The position numbers and the translations under genes are program-made. Positions 1 through 9,071 of a stretch of DNA of 64,000 nucleotides are shown one piece after another. The stretch covers positions 1 through 64,000 of the forward strand of contig JADFWU010000007.1 in the NCBI GenBank assembly GCA_015234045.1, given 5' to 3'. The notes below the pieces were generated by a model, which had not been told where the DNA came from, ran no database searches, and worked only from the letters and a program-made list of their open reading frames with translations. The stretch comes from Magnetococcales bacterium (GTDB taxonomy: Bacteria; Pseudomonadota; Magnetococcia; Magnetococcales; JADFWU01). Position 1 is the stretch's first letter, and every line of letters starts with the position of its first letter.

Positions 1-101
1 TGATGCGCCAAAAACCAGCAGTAGTTTTGCCGACAGGCAAAAAGCAGGGCCGCCCGGACACTCAAGCCCCGGATTTTACGGCTCGGGTATTTAAGGAATG
101 A
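1..101 (+). CDS. mrpE: Mrp antiporter subunit E, C-terminal end (partial)
   Basis: The window opens inside a plus-strand reading frame that stops with TGA at 99-101, four bases before the ATG of the next gene. Only about 32 hydrophilic residues are visible, and they carry no diagnostic motif. The call rests on position: in Mrp/Mnh operons subunit E directly precedes F and G, which follow here. MrpE is a small membrane subunit of the multicomponent Na+/H+ antiporter. A second frame is open up to a TAA at 92-94, so the frame choice is not certain. Confidence 0.5.
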   Translation, partial: MRQKPAVVLPTGKKQGRPDTQAPDFTARVFKE

Positions 102-105
102 TGTC

Positions 106-393
106 ATGATGATTGCAGCAAGTATCCTGATCCTCTCGGCCATGGTGCTCATGCTCATACGCGCACGCATGGGTCCAACGGTCTATGACCGTATCTTGGC
201 TGTTAACATGTTCGGTTCAGCAACAGTGGTCCTCATTGCGGTTCATTGTTACCTTTTTGATCAGCCCGATTTTTTGGATATCGCCCTACTCTATTCCTTA
301 ATCAACTTTCTGGGCACCATTGCGGTCGTTAAATTCGTTACCTTCAGCCGCACCAAAGTTCACACACCAGTGGACGATATCGGAGACCTATGA
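106..393 (+). CDS. mrpF: Mrp Na+/H+ antiporter subunit F
   Basis: This 95-residue protein is strongly hydrophobic, with about three membrane segments. It has the MrpF pattern of a basic stretch RARMGPTVYDR after the first helix and a second helix ending near the DQPDFLDIALLY motif. MrpF is a small accessory subunit of the Mrp antiporter in the cytoplasmic membrane. The stop overlaps the start of mrpG by four bases, as expected for translational coupling. Two adjacent ATG codons are possible starts at 106. Confidence 0.9.
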   Translation: MMIAASILILSAMVLMLIRARMGPTVYDRILAVNMFGSATVVLIAVHCYLFDQPDFLDIALLYSLINFLGTIAVVKFVTFSRTKVHTPVDDIGDL

Positions 394-722
394 TGGATGT
401 CATTATTCATGTAATTTCGGGCATCCTCATGATAGCAGGTGGCATTCTCATGCTGATCAGCGCTATTGGTGTATTGAGATTTCCAGATCTCTTCACACGT
501 ATGCATGCAGCAGGTATCAATGACACGTTAGGTGCAGGCCTTGTTCTACTGGGATTGTTACTGGTCAGTGGCTGGACCCTGGCTACTGTCAAACTGATCA
601 TGATTATTGGCTTGTTCTATTTTACCAGCCCGGTATCCACCCACGCCTTGGCTCAAGCCGCCCTCAGCGATGGCGAACAGCCAGAACTGCCCAGTCAAAG
701 CGAGCAATCCAACCTCTTATAG
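390..722 (+). CDS. mrpG: Mrp Na+/H+ antiporter subunit G
   Basis: This 110-residue protein has three membrane segments. It carries the MrpG signature: a GVLRFPDLFTRMHAAG motif after the first helix, then DTLGAGLVLLG. MrpG is an essential small subunit of the Mrp antiporter. The hydrophilic tail of about 20 residues is slightly longer than usual. It overlaps mrpF by four bases and is followed nine bases later by the DUF4040-type subunit. Confidence 0.92.
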   Translation: MMDVIIHVISGILMIAGGILMLISAIGVLRFPDLFTRMHAAGINDTLGAGLVLLGLLLVSGWTLATVKLIMIIGLFYFTSPVSTHALAQAALSDGEQPELPSQSEQSNLL

Positions 723-731
723 GTCTCTCCC

Positions 732-1298
732 ATGGAAATGATGTTTAACGTAATCCTGTTGATCATGCTCCTGCTCACTGCAATAGGGCTGGTCCGTAAA
801 CGAAGCCTGTTTGCCGTGGTCATGCTGTCGGGGATCTACAGCTTGCTTTCCGCAACACTTTTCATCGCTTTGGATGCAGTCGATGTCGCTTTTACAGAAG
901 CCGCTGTTGGTGCTGGCATCTCAACGGTTCTGATGCTGGGCACCCTTGCACTAACCACCAGAGACGAAGAGGAAACGCCACCTAAAGGCGGGATACTGCC
1001 TTTGTTAGTCGTCATGGTCACTGGAAGTGCCTTGCTCTATGCCACAATTGACATGCCGAATTTTGGTGATCCAATGGCACCTATTCATCACTTTATGGCA
1101 CCCCATTATGTAGAACATTCCGGCGTGGAAACGGGTATCCCCAACATCGTAACCTCTGTGCTGGCAAGTTATCGTGGTTACGATACCATGGGTGAGACCA
1201 CGGTAATCCTGACAGCCACAATCGGTATTCTAGCCATCCTCGGCCGTGGACGAAAACGGCCAAAGAAGCTGCCACATAGAAAGGCAAACACGCCATGA
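732..1298 (+). CDS. Antiporter subunit with DUF4040 (MbhD) and MbhE-like regions
   Basis: This 188-residue membrane protein corresponds to the C-terminal part of MrpA, encoded here as a separate gene. Residues 1-80 match the DUF4040/MbhD pattern, with the segment VDVAFTEAAVGAG. Residues 130-175 carry the MbhE-like motif SYRGYDTMGETTVIL. In classical seven-gene Mrp operons these regions are fused behind the NuoL-like part of MrpA. Here the NuoL-like part must be supplied by one of the large subunits downstream. The stop overlaps the start of mrpB by four bases. Confidence 0.85.
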   Translation: MEMMFNVILLIMLLLTAIGLVRKRSLFAVVMLSGIYSLLSATLFIALDAVDVAFTEAAVGAGISTVLMLGTLALTTRDEEETPPKGGILPLLVVMVTGSALLYATIDMPNFGDPMAPIHHFMAPHYVEHSGVETGIPNIVTSVLASYRGYDTMGETTVILTATIGILAILGRGRKRPKKLPHRKANTP

Positions 1299-1711
1299 AG
1301 AATCAAGCTATTTATCGTGAAGTTGCCAAACTGATGATGCCGTTTATCCTCATGTTTGCCATGTATGTGCAATTTCACGGCGACTTTGGACCGGGTGGCG
1401 GATTTCAGGCTGGTGTTATTCTCGCCGTTGTCTACATCCTTTATGCATTGGTCTTTGGCTTGGGCAATGCCCGCCATGTCACACCAATGACCATTCTAAG
1501 ATTTATGTTGGCTTTTGGTGTACTGCTCTATGCCGGTGTCGGTATGGTTACCATGTTTATGGGTGGGCAGTTTCTGGATTATAACGTCTTATCTCACGAT
1601 CCCGCTCATGGTCAACATCTCGGCGTTTTTCTTGTAGAACTGGGCGTTGGCATCTCGGTTGCCGCTGCCATGATCACTATCTTCTTTGTTTTTTCAGGAC
1701 AGGAACATTGA
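1295..1711 (+). CDS. mrpB: Mrp Na+/H+ antiporter subunit B (MnhB domain)
   Basis: This 138-residue protein has about four membrane segments. It carries the MnhB signature FHGDFGPGGGFQAGVIL near residues 27-43, which is the most conserved stretch of this family. It acts in the antiporter membrane module. Its stop overlaps the TTG start of mrpC at 1708. A second glycine-rich turn, YAGVGMVTMFMGG, follows at about residue 78, as in other MnhB proteins. Confidence 0.92.
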   Translation: MKNQAIYREVAKLMMPFILMFAMYVQFHGDFGPGGGFQAGVILAVVYILYALVFGLGNARHVTPMTILRFMLAFGVLLYAGVGMVTMFMGGQFLDYNVLSHDPAHGQHLGVFLVELGVGISVAAAMITIFFVFSGQEH

Positions 1712-2100
1712 GCACAGATCTCTTAGAACAGGTGTCTGGACACTTCAACTACTGGATGGCCGTCATATTGATGATGGTTGGCCTTTATGTCGTTCTCTCC
1801 CGACACAATCTTATCAAAAAACTTGTGGGTCTTAATATCTTTCAGACCTCTGTTTTTATTCTCTACGTCTCCATGGGCAAAATTCATGGTGGCATTGCGC
1901 CAATCTACGTGGAAGGTGTGACCGAGCAACCGGTTTTCTCCAACCCGGTGCCCCATGTATTGATGCTAACCGCCATCGTTGTCGGCATTGCGACAACGGC
2001 TCTGGGGTTGTCGCTTGTTGTCCTGATTAAAAAGACATTTAACACCATTGAGGAGGATGAAATCCAAGCCTCCCTGGATAAGAAACGGAGGAAGCCATAG
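1708..2100 (+). CDS. mrpC: Mrp Na+/H+ antiporter subunit C (NuoK-like)
   Basis: This 130-residue protein has three membrane segments and is homologous to NuoK of complex I. The motif HNLIKKLVGLNIFQTSVF corresponds to the conserved NuoK/MrpC second helix. The segment PVPHVLMLTAIVVGIATTALGLSLV is the typical MrpC third helix. The start is TTG at 1708, overlapping the mrpB stop. The stop TAG at 2098-2100 overlaps the GTG start of the next gene by one base. Confidence 0.93.
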   Translation: MSTDLLEQVSGHFNYWMAVILMMVGLYVVLSRHNLIKKLVGLNIFQTSVFILYVSMGKIHGGIAPIYVEGVTEQPVFSNPVPHVLMLTAIVVGIATTALGLSLVVLIKKTFNTIEEDEIQASLDKKRRKP

Positions 2101-3593
2101 TGACTGCCCACCTTCCCGTATTGCAGGTGGTCCTCCCTTTGATGGCTGCCCCTTTATGTGTCGTTATTCGACAACTCACTCTTGTACGTCTGTTTTCACT
2201 GGTAGTGACTGGCACAGCTTTTCTGATCTCTGCCACCCTGCTCTACCAAGTGAATACTGCTGGCCCAATTTCATACGCAATTGGCAACTGGCCTGCACCT
2301 TATGGCATTGAGTATCGCATTGATCTACTCAACGCGGTTCTACTGTTTATTATCAGTCTGATCGGATTTCTGGTCCTGATATATTCGAAAAACAGTATCG
2401 CCCGAGAGATCACCCAAAATCGCCTCTATTTGTTTCACAGCCTCTATCTATTATGCATGACCGGCCTATTGGGTATGGTCATTACCGGCGATGTGTTCAA
2501 TCTGTTTGTATTTCTGGAGATCACAGCCCTCTCCTCCTATGCCCTTATTGCCATGGGCGGCGGACGGCTGGGTAATCCCCAAGCGCTTTACGCGGCATTT
2601 CGCTACCTGATTCTTGGTACTCTGGGTGGCACATTCTATATCATCGGCGTTGGTTTGATGTACATGATGACCGGCGCATTGAATATGGCTGATCTTGCCC
2701 GGCTGCTTCCTAGTGTATTCGACACCACAACCATACAGGCTGCGCTGGGCTTTTTGGTGGTTGGCATTACATTGAAGATGGCTCTGTTCCCACTGCATAT
2801 GTGGCAAGCCGCAGCCTATGCCCGCGCACCCTCTACGGTCTCTTCCTTTCTTGCAGCAACGGCAACCAAGGTTGCTGTCTACGTACAGCTGCGAATGATC
2901 TTTACGGTATTTGGTCAAATACCCCTGTTTAGAGATACGCCGCTGGATGAAATTCTAATAGTCCTCGCCTTGTCGAGCATGATTATCGGCTCTCTTTCAG
3001 CGGTATATCAAAAAGACATGCGGCGTATGCTGGCTTTCTCCAGCCTTGCTCAGATCGGTTATATCGTTTTGGGTATCGGCTTGAACAATGCCACGGCCCT
3101 GTCTGCCAGTATCGTTCATCTGTTCAACCATGCCTTGATGAAATCGGCTCTGTTCATGGCACTGGGCGCTGTCTTCATGTCTACACACTCAGTAAAACGG
3201 GGTGCCATGCGCGGTCTAGGCCGCAATATGCCTATCACAATGGCCGCCTTTGTGGTGGCTGGATTGAGCCTGATAGGCGTACCATTAACCTCCGGTTTTA
3301 TCAGTAAATGGCTGTTGGTCCAAGGTGCTCTCGAGAGTGGAATGTGGCCTGTCGCTCTGATGATTTTGGTCAGTTCGCTGTTATCCATTATCTACATCTG
3401 GAAAGTGGTGGAAGCGGCCTACTTCAAAAAACCAAAAAGAGCGCTGCCAAAAGCGCGAGATCCAGGTCCAACCATGTGGGTTCCGATGTGGATACTTGCT
3501 GCCGCAAGTATCTGGTTTGGCGTTGATGCCGGAACCACTGTTGGCATTGCCAACAAAGTGGCTGAGACACTGCTGGGAGGCGTACCCCAATGA
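2100..3593 (+). CDS. mrpD: Mrp antiporter subunit D, NuoM/NuoN-like (first copy)
   Basis: This 497-residue polytopic protein belongs to the proton-conducting transporter family shared with NuoL/M/N. Visible hallmarks are VFNLFVFLEITALSSYALIA, whose glutamate is conserved in helix 5 of the family, a lysine in GITLKMALFPLHMW, and the broken-helix region HLFNHALMKSALFM. It is one of three such subunits in the operon and the most like standard MrpD. It starts with GTG at 2100. Its stop overlaps the next gene by four bases. Confidence 0.9.
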   Translation: MTAHLPVLQVVLPLMAAPLCVVIRQLTLVRLFSLVVTGTAFLISATLLYQVNTAGPISYAIGNWPAPYGIEYRIDLLNAVLLFIISLIGFLVLIYSKNSIAREITQNRLYLFHSLYLLCMTGLLGMVITGDVFNLFVFLEITALSSYALIAMGGGRLGNPQALYAAFRYLILGTLGGTFYIIGVGLMYMMTGALNMADLARLLPSVFDTTTIQAALGFLVVGITLKMALFPLHMWQAAAYARAPSTVSSFLAATATKVAVYVQLRMIFTVFGQIPLFRDTPLDEILIVLALSSMIIGSLSAVYQKDMRRMLAFSSLAQIGYIVLGIGLNNATALSASIVHLFNHALMKSALFMALGAVFMSTHSVKRGAMRGLGRNMPITMAAFVVAGLSLIGVPLTSGFISKWLLVQGALESGMWPVALMILVSSLLSIIYIWKVVEAAYFKKPKRALPKARDPGPTMWVPMWILAAASIWFGVDAGTTVGIANKVAETLLGGVPQ

Positions 3594-5122
3594 CCCCTGA
3601 AATCGCACTGCCTTTGATGCTGATTACGCCTATCCTTGGTGGGTTGCTAATCGTTGCCGCTGGACGTCATCCCAACCTGAGAGAAACGATCACCCTGGTC
3701 ACTGCGGTGAGCCTGTTTCTGATCACAGCGTTCTTGACACCTCATATTCTTCATGGCGCACTGCCTGAACATGTTTTGGTCGAGATGATGCCTGGTATGG
3801 CGCTGACTTTGAAAGCCGACCCCCTGGGTATTGTCTTCGCACTGGTCGCCTCTATTCTCTGGATCATCAACTCCCTTTATTCGATCGGCTACATGCGTAA
3901 GAATGGGGAGAAGAACCAAACCCGCTTTTACCTCTGTTTCGCCCTGGCACTGGCCAGTGTGATGGGTATCGCGCTGGCGGGCAACATGTTGACCCTCTTT
4001 ATTTTCTATGAGGCGTTGACCCTGGTCACCTACCCATTGGTTACCCATGCGGGTACAAAAAAGGCAAAAAAAGCGGGCCGCACTTACCTGGGGATTCTGC
4101 TGGTCTCCTCCATCGGTTTCCAGATGCTTGCCATGATCTGGACCTGGTCCATTTCCGGCACGTTGACCTTTAGTCCTGAAGGCATTCTTGCTGGCCATGT
4201 CGAAGGCCCTATGGTCCTGATCCTGTTAGCCCTTTACATGTTTGGCATCGGTAAAGCCGCCTTGATGCCCCTACACCGCTGGTTACCCGCAGCCATGGTC
4301 GCACCCACACCTGTGAGTGCGCTCTTACATGCTGTTGCCGTGGTTAAAGCCGGTGTTTTCACCGTGGTTCGGGTGGTAATGCATGTGTTTGGACTGGACT
4401 TGCTCAATGCAACATCCAACAGTAATTGGCTTTTGTATGTCGCGTGTTTCACAATCATAACCGCCTCCGTAATCGCGCTGCATCAGAACAATCTCAAACG
4501 CCGTTTAGCCTACTCCACGGTAAGCCAACTCTCCTACGTCGTTCTGGGTGCCGCTATTCTGGCCCCTATTTCCATGGTCGGCGCGGTCATGCATATCGTG
4601 GTACACGCTTTTGGTAAAATCACCCTGTTCTTTGCAGCTGGTGCCATTTACACAGCCCAGCATAAAACATTGGTTAGCGAACTGGATGGCATAGGCCGCA
4701 TTATGCCTTGGACCATGGGTGCATTTACGATTGGTGCTATCTCAATGGTGGGCCTACCGCCTACAGCGGGATTTCTCAGTAAATGGTTTATTCTTCAAGG
4801 TGCCATGGAGACCGGTCAATCCATTGCCGTAGTTGTGGTGGTCATCAGTACACTGCTCAATGCAGCCTATTTCCTGCCAATTGTCTATCGTGCATTTTTC
4901 CTGAGCCCCACTGGCAACAGTGACACTACTGGCGACACCCCAACACAGCATGTTATCAGCGAAGCACCACTTCCCATGGTGATTGCTCTCTCCACAACAG
5001 CGGCCTGCACACTTTTACTATTCTTCTACCCGGAAGTGCCGTTAACATTGGCGACCATGCTGACAGGAACCACCAACACTGTATCCAGTGGTGTGATTAA
5101 CCTGGCAATGGAGACATTCTGA
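3590..5122 (+). CDS. NuoL/M-like antiporter subunit (second copy)
   Basis: This 510-residue membrane protein is of the same proton-conducting family. Key features are LTLFIFYEALTLVTYPLV (helix 5 glutamate), GIGKAALMPLHRWLPAAMVAPTPVSALLHAVAV around residues 220-252 (the NuoL/M-type quinone-module signature) and VVHAFGKITLFF. The motif APTPVSALLHA resembles NuoL and MrpA more than MrpD. It may therefore take the role of the missing NuoL-like part of MrpA. It ends exactly where the small gene at 5122 begins. Confidence 0.88.
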   Translation: MTPEIALPLMLITPILGGLLIVAAGRHPNLRETITLVTAVSLFLITAFLTPHILHGALPEHVLVEMMPGMALTLKADPLGIVFALVASILWIINSLYSIGYMRKNGEKNQTRFYLCFALALASVMGIALAGNMLTLFIFYEALTLVTYPLVTHAGTKKAKKAGRTYLGILLVSSIGFQMLAMIWTWSISGTLTFSPEGILAGHVEGPMVLILLALYMFGIGKAALMPLHRWLPAAMVAPTPVSALLHAVAVVKAGVFTVVRVVMHVFGLDLLNATSNSNWLLYVACFTIITASVIALHQNNLKRRLAYSTVSQLSYVVLGAAILAPISMVGAVMHIVVHAFGKITLFFAAGAIYTAQHKTLVSELDGIGRIMPWTMGAFTIGAISMVGLPPTAGFLSKWFILQGAMETGQSIAVVVVVISTLLNAAYFLPIVYRAFFLSPTGNSDTTGDTPTQHVISEAPLPMVIALSTTAACTLLLFFYPEVPLTLATMLTGTTNTVSSGVINLAMETF

Positions 5123-5373
5123 TGGAAAATCCTGAACAATTGCATTGGCTGGTACGACCAAAAACCATTCGATTGCTGTGGATCATTCTGATCACTGTTC
5201 TCGTCATTGTTACCTTGCTGGATCTGCTAATCCATGCTCATCCCCATTTTGGACTTGATGGCACCTTTGGCTTTTTCTCCTGGTTTGGATTTGCGACTTG
5301 CGTTGCCATGGTATTCGGTGCCAAAGGCTTGGGCATGGTGCTGAAAAGAAAGGACACCTACTACAATGGTTAA
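5122..5373 (+). CDS. Small membrane protein of the antiporter operon
   Basis: This 83-residue protein has two predicted membrane segments, at about residues 20-37 and 49-70, separated by a histidine-rich loop (LIHAHPHFGLDG). It lies between two large antiporter subunits. It overlaps the preceding stop by one base and the following start by eight bases. The tight coupling suggests it is part of the antiporter complex. I do not recognise a named family, and no function can be read from the sequence. Confidence 0.75.
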   Translation: MENPEQLHWLVRPKTIRLLWIILITVLVIVTLLDLLIHAHPHFGLDGTFGFFSWFGFATCVAMVFGAKGLGMVLKRKDTYYNG

Positions 5374-7054
5374 TCTGCCCCCACCTGGTGTGCTACTGGC
5401 TCTTGTCGGCTTGGTACTGCTGTTTATCCGCTCGCCTCAGTTACGCAAAGCCATCATTCTGATCAGTCCGTTAATCGTACTGGCCACTATTTGGTCGATT
5501 CCAGACAATACGGTTTCGTTGGGTACGCACTTCCTGTTTTGGGATCTGGTTCCAGTACGAATGGATCCGCTTGGGCGCTTGTTTGCAACGATCTTTTCTC
5601 TGATGGCATTTGCCGGTGGACTGTTTGCTCTGCGCCAAAAACGGGTCAGCGAACTCTCTGCGGCTTTTGTTTATGCCGGTGGCGCGATTGGAGTTGCTCT
5701 GGCTGGCGATCTGATCACCGTGTTCATTTTCTGGGAACTGATGGCCATCGCCTCTACCGTGGTGATCTGGTCTGCGGTTACGCCTGAGTCCTACAAAGCG
5801 TCCATCCGCTATTTGATGCTCCATCTGCTTGGTGGTGTCATCCTGATGGCTGGCATCATCGGTCATGTGGTGGAACACGGAGATATTGCGTTCCAGTCCA
5901 TGTCACCCGACTCTTGGAGCCATATTCTTATTTTAGTTGGCTTCCTGATCAACGCGGGCGCACCGCCTTTTTCATCCTGGCTGTCTGATGCCTATCCTGA
6001 AGCGTCGTACACTGGCACGGTATTTCTTTCCGCATTCACCACTAAAACGGCTGTGTATGTTCTGATTCGTGGATTTCCCGGCACTGAAATCCTTATCTAT
6101 CTCGGACTATTCATGGTCTTTTACGGCATTGTCTATGCGTTGTTGGAAAACGACATGCGCCGCATCCTGGTTTACAGCATCATCAACCAGGTTGGATTCA
6201 TGGTTGTCGGCATCGGTATCGGTACTGAAATGGCTTTGAATGGTGCAGCGGCTCACGCCTTCGCCCATATCATCTATAAAGGGCTGCTTTTAATGTCTGC
6301 GGGTGCTGTACTGTACCGCACCAATGAACGCAAATGCAGTAACCTGGGTGGCCTCTTCCAGAGTATGCCCCTGACCACTATCTGCGGTACGATCGGTGCC
6401 TTGGCGATCTCCTCGTTTCCGTTTACGTCGGGATTTGTGAGCAAATCCATGATTGCCACAGCCGCAGCTGAACAGCATCTGGCCTTTGTCTGGTACCTAC
6501 TGGCCGCTGCATCAGCAGGTGTGTTTCTCCATGCGGGTATCAAGTTTCCCTGGTTTGTCTTTTTCCAAAAAGATTCTGGTATGCGTCCCAAAGATCCGCC
6601 TTGGAACATGAGTGCGGCAATGGTTCTATTCGCTGCATTGTGCATCGGTATTGGCTGTTATCCTGATCCGCTGTACGCCTTGCTGCCTTATGCGACCAAC
6701 TATGTACCTTATACAGTGCCTCATGTGGTCAACATGTTGCAGTTGCTCCTATTTGCCGGATTGGCTTTCTTCCTACTACTGCCGTGGATGAAACGGACCT
6801 TGACCATCACCTTGGATCTGGATTGGCTCTACCGCCGACTGTTCCCGCGTGTTTGGGTTGTCGGCAGTGCGGCCTTTATTGTCTACCAACAACGCGTATC
6901 TGCATTCACTGAGCTGATGGTATACAGAACGATCATGAGTCTTAAACGTATTCATGGTGGCAAAGGATTGCTCTCACGTAATGTCAGTACCAACAGCGCA
7001 AGCATTGGTGCACTGGTGTTGCTCTGTGTCTGGCTTGTCTCTTTTTACAAATAG
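5366..7054 (+). CDS. NuoM/MrpD-like antiporter subunit (third copy)
   Basis: This 562-residue polytopic protein is the last gene of the operon. Family marks are LITVFIFWELMAIASTVVIW (helix 5 glutamate), INAGAPPFSSWLSDAYPEAS around residues 194-213, KTAVYVLIRGFPG and HAFAHIIYKGLLLM. The motif PPFSSWLSDAYPEAS replaces the usual PLHMW/PLHRW pattern and is typical of Mbh- or Mrp-associated NuoM-like proteins. A C-terminal extension of about 60 residues follows the last core helix. A terminator lies 43 bases downstream. Confidence 0.88.
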   Translation: MVNLPPPGVLLALVGLVLLFIRSPQLRKAIILISPLIVLATIWSIPDNTVSLGTHFLFWDLVPVRMDPLGRLFATIFSLMAFAGGLFALRQKRVSELSAAFVYAGGAIGVALAGDLITVFIFWELMAIASTVVIWSAVTPESYKASIRYLMLHLLGGVILMAGIIGHVVEHGDIAFQSMSPDSWSHILILVGFLINAGAPPFSSWLSDAYPEASYTGTVFLSAFTTKTAVYVLIRGFPGTEILIYLGLFMVFYGIVYALLENDMRRILVYSIINQVGFMVVGIGIGTEMALNGAAAHAFAHIIYKGLLLMSAGAVLYRTNERKCSNLGGLFQSMPLTTICGTIGALAISSFPFTSGFVSKSMIATAAAEQHLAFVWYLLAAASAGVFLHAGIKFPWFVFFQKDSGMRPKDPPWNMSAAMVLFAALCIGIGCYPDPLYALLPYATNYVPYTVPHVVNMLQLLLFAGLAFFLLLPWMKRTLTITLDLDWLYRRLFPRVWVVGSAAFIVYQQRVSAFTELMVYRTIMSLKRIHGGKGLLSRNVSTNSASIGALVLLCVWLVSFYK

Positions 7055-7096
7055 CGCTCAGAACCACTCTGAACATAGCCACAGGACCCACTGAAA

Positions 7097-7132
7097 CAGA
7101 CCCCCGACTTAGCCGGGGGTCTGTTGCGTTTT
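7097..7132 (+). terminator. Rho-independent terminator of the antiporter operon
   Basis: A perfect 10-bp stem (CAGACCCCCG at 7097-7106 pairing with 7114-7123) with a 7-base loop is followed by a T-rich tract, TTGCGTTTT. It lies 43 bases after the last antiporter gene on the same strand. Confidence 0.9.
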
Positions 7133-7166
7133 GACAGTCAAGCATCGCAAAAAACGAGTATTGATG

Positions 7167-7287
7167 TATAGTCATTTCGATCCAAAAATTGACAATGAAT
7201 CACAACCCGAGTGGAAGCCCTGGTGATGTTTTTGCGCCGCTTTTGATAGGCAAAGCAGATCATCAGAGCAAAAATATCACCAGGGCT
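7167..7287. repeat. Dispersed repeat R1, copy A (full stem-loop form)
   Basis: This sequence of about 120 bp recurs at 29741-29840 and 35105-35208. Shared blocks include the segments around ATTTCGA, GATTCACAACC/AATCACAACC, GAGTGGAAG, CCTGGTGATGTTTTTGCGCCG and GCGAAGCAGATCATCAG. Only this copy has a closing right arm: 7216-7235 pairs with 7268-7287 (19 of 20 bases) around a 32-base loop. It lies between the convergent antiporter operon and umuC and could also act as a terminator for umuC. Confidence 0.8.
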
Positions 7288-7329
7288 GGAACGGCTGACT
7301 GTTCACATTTTAGACGAACCCCTCATGAG

Positions 7330-8628
7330 TTATCTTTGGTCTGGGGAATCGGCATACACTGTTGGGAGATCCTGCCAACGGGTGGTATAGGCGGGTGTTT
7401 TGCGCCGCGCTGAAGAACCCCATACAGGTTGAGACGAAATACCTTCAGCACCGAACCGGATTGTACCTCTTCCCCATCGTCCGTTGAGTGCATCCATGGC
7501 ACGCATCAGGTGCGTAGATTTTTCTCGTCCTGTGTGGTCGGTGAACAGATTGGGCTGATAGGATTTTATCGAGATCAGATCAAGCAACAGAACACCGGCT
7601 TTCTGATACCGATACCCCGGTCGATAGATGCGTGTGAGTCCAGCATGGGCATGGTGAATAAGTGTATTGGTATCACTTGATGGCTCAGTCAGAGAGAGCG
7701 TCTGAGCATTTTGATAGCACAACTCCGGCCGATCAAATCGACTGGTGGAAAGAAAGACAGTGAGCGTTGATGTTAACAAACCATGATGACGCAGTTTCTC
7801 CGCTGTTTTGGCCGTAAAAGTGGCCACCGCCTCCAGCAGCGGTTCCAGTTCGGTCACTCTTTGACCAAAAGTACGGGAGGTGGTGATTGACTTTCGCGGT
7901 GGTGGACATGTCTCCATAGTCAACATCGGCTTGCCCTGTAGTTCAAGAACAGTCTGTTGTAAGACCACATTGAACCGCTTTCGAACCCATGTCGGGCAAA
8001 CCCCCCGCAGCTGCGCTGCCGTGGTGATGCCATACGCGGTCAACCGCTTTGACCAACGACGACCAATACCCCAGACATCCCCTATTTCAGTCATATTCAA
8101 GGCGCGTGTCTGTAATGCAGGATCAGTGAGATTCAGCACACCACCGGTTTGTGGATGTTTCTTTGCCAAACGGTTGGCAACCTTGGCCAGGGTTTTGGTT
8201 GGTCCGATGCCGACACATGTGGGAATACCGGTCCAACTGTGTATGGTTTGCCGTAATTGCCTACAAAATGCCGTCGCCTTGGATGGCTTGAAACCGGATA
8301 GATCCAAAAACGCTTCGTCAATGGAATAGACTTCAACAGCGGGTGCTTGCGCTTCTAAAATCTGCATCACACGCGCGGACATGTCCGCATAAAGCGCATA
8401 GTTGGATGACAACGTCACCACTCGGTGAGTATTGACCAGCGCACGAATCTTATACAACGGATCGGCCATACCGATACCCAACGCTTTGGCCTCATTGGAG
8501 CGGGCCACGGCACAGCCATCATTGTTTGACAGTACGATTACCGGCCAACCTTCCAGAGCGGGATTAAAAACCCGCTCACAGGAGACGTAAAAGTTATTGC
8601 AATCCACCAATGCAAAGGAGGGTGTCAT
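7330..8628 (-). CDS. umuC: DNA polymerase V catalytic subunit UmuC
   Basis: This 432-residue Y-family translesion polymerase copies past damaged bases when bound to cleaved UmuD. The first catalytic aspartate is in [13 protein letters not shown] (D9). The second metal site is [10 protein letters not shown] (D104, E105). The finger motif [16 protein letters not shown] follows the family exactly. The thumb and little-finger regions and the DUF4113-like C-terminal tail ([21 protein letters not shown]) are present. I chose the ATG at 8628, which overlaps the umuD stop as ATGA; the open frame continues upstream inside umuD. Confidence 0.95.
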   Translation of the reverse strand: MTPSFALVDCNNFYVSCERVFNPALEGWPVIVLSNNDGCAVARSNEAKALGIGMADPLYKIRALVNTHRVVTLSSNYALYADMSARVMQILEAQAPAVEVYSIDEAFLDLSGFKPSKATAFCRQLRQTIHSWTGIPTCVGIGPTKTLAKVANRLAKKHPQTGGVLNLTDPALQTRALNMTEIGDVWGIGRRWSKRLTAYGITTAAQLRGVCPTWVRKRFNVVLQQTVLELQGKPMLTMETCPPPRKSITTSRTFGQRVTELEPLLEAVATFTAKTAEKLRHHGLLTSTLTVFLSTSRFDRPELCYQNAQTLSLTEPSSDTNTLIHHAHAGLTRIYRPGYRYQKAGVLLLDLISIKSYQPNLFTDHTGREKSTHLMRAMDALNGRWGRGTIRFGAEGISSQPVWGSSARRKTPAYTTRWQDLPTVYADSPDQR

Positions 8629-9071
8629 GTCGCTATTGGATAGAGGGCATGGATGGCATTGGTCACCACACCCCAAATCGTTAACGCATCCTCCCGCGCA
8701 ATTCGAATGGGTGGATAGTCTTTGTGCGCCGATTCCAACCAGACGGTATCTCCTGCCCGCCGCACTATTTTTACGGCCAAAGAGCCCTCCAGAGCCGCGA
8801 CAACCACCATACCGTCAGCAGGATCAATGGAACGATCCACAACCAGAATATCACCATTCTGAACGCCCATTCCGCTCATGGAACAGCCCTCCACACGCAC
8901 AAAAAATGTAGCGGATGGATTACGAATCAGATGACGACTGATATCAAGACGCCCTTCAACAAAATCATCCGCCGGTGATGGAAAACCCGCTGGTACCCCC
9001 TCAATGAACCGACCGATCATCTCTTCAACCTCATTGTATATATCCTTTTCTACTCCGAAGAGAACATCCAT
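8625..9071 (-). CDS. umuD: UmuD translesion polymerase subunit / self-cleaving S24 peptidase
   Basis: This 148-residue protein has the [17 protein letters not shown] start of mature UmuD. The self-cleavage site is most likely A28-G29. The catalytic serine is S64 in EGCSMSG and the lysine is K101 in LAVKIVRR. Cleavage is normally stimulated by RecA filaments and turns UmuD into the form that supports UmuC. It is translationally coupled to umuC. Its start lies inside the 3' end of the upstream gene, with a 41-base overlap. Confidence 0.95.
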   Translation of the reverse strand: MDVLFGVEKDIYNEVEEMIGRFIEGVPAGFPSPADDFVEGRLDISRHLIRNPSATFFVRVEGCSMSGMGVQNGDILVVDRSIDPADGMVVVAALEGSLAVKIVRRAGDTVWLESAHKDYPPIRIAREDALTIWGVVTNAIHALYPIAT

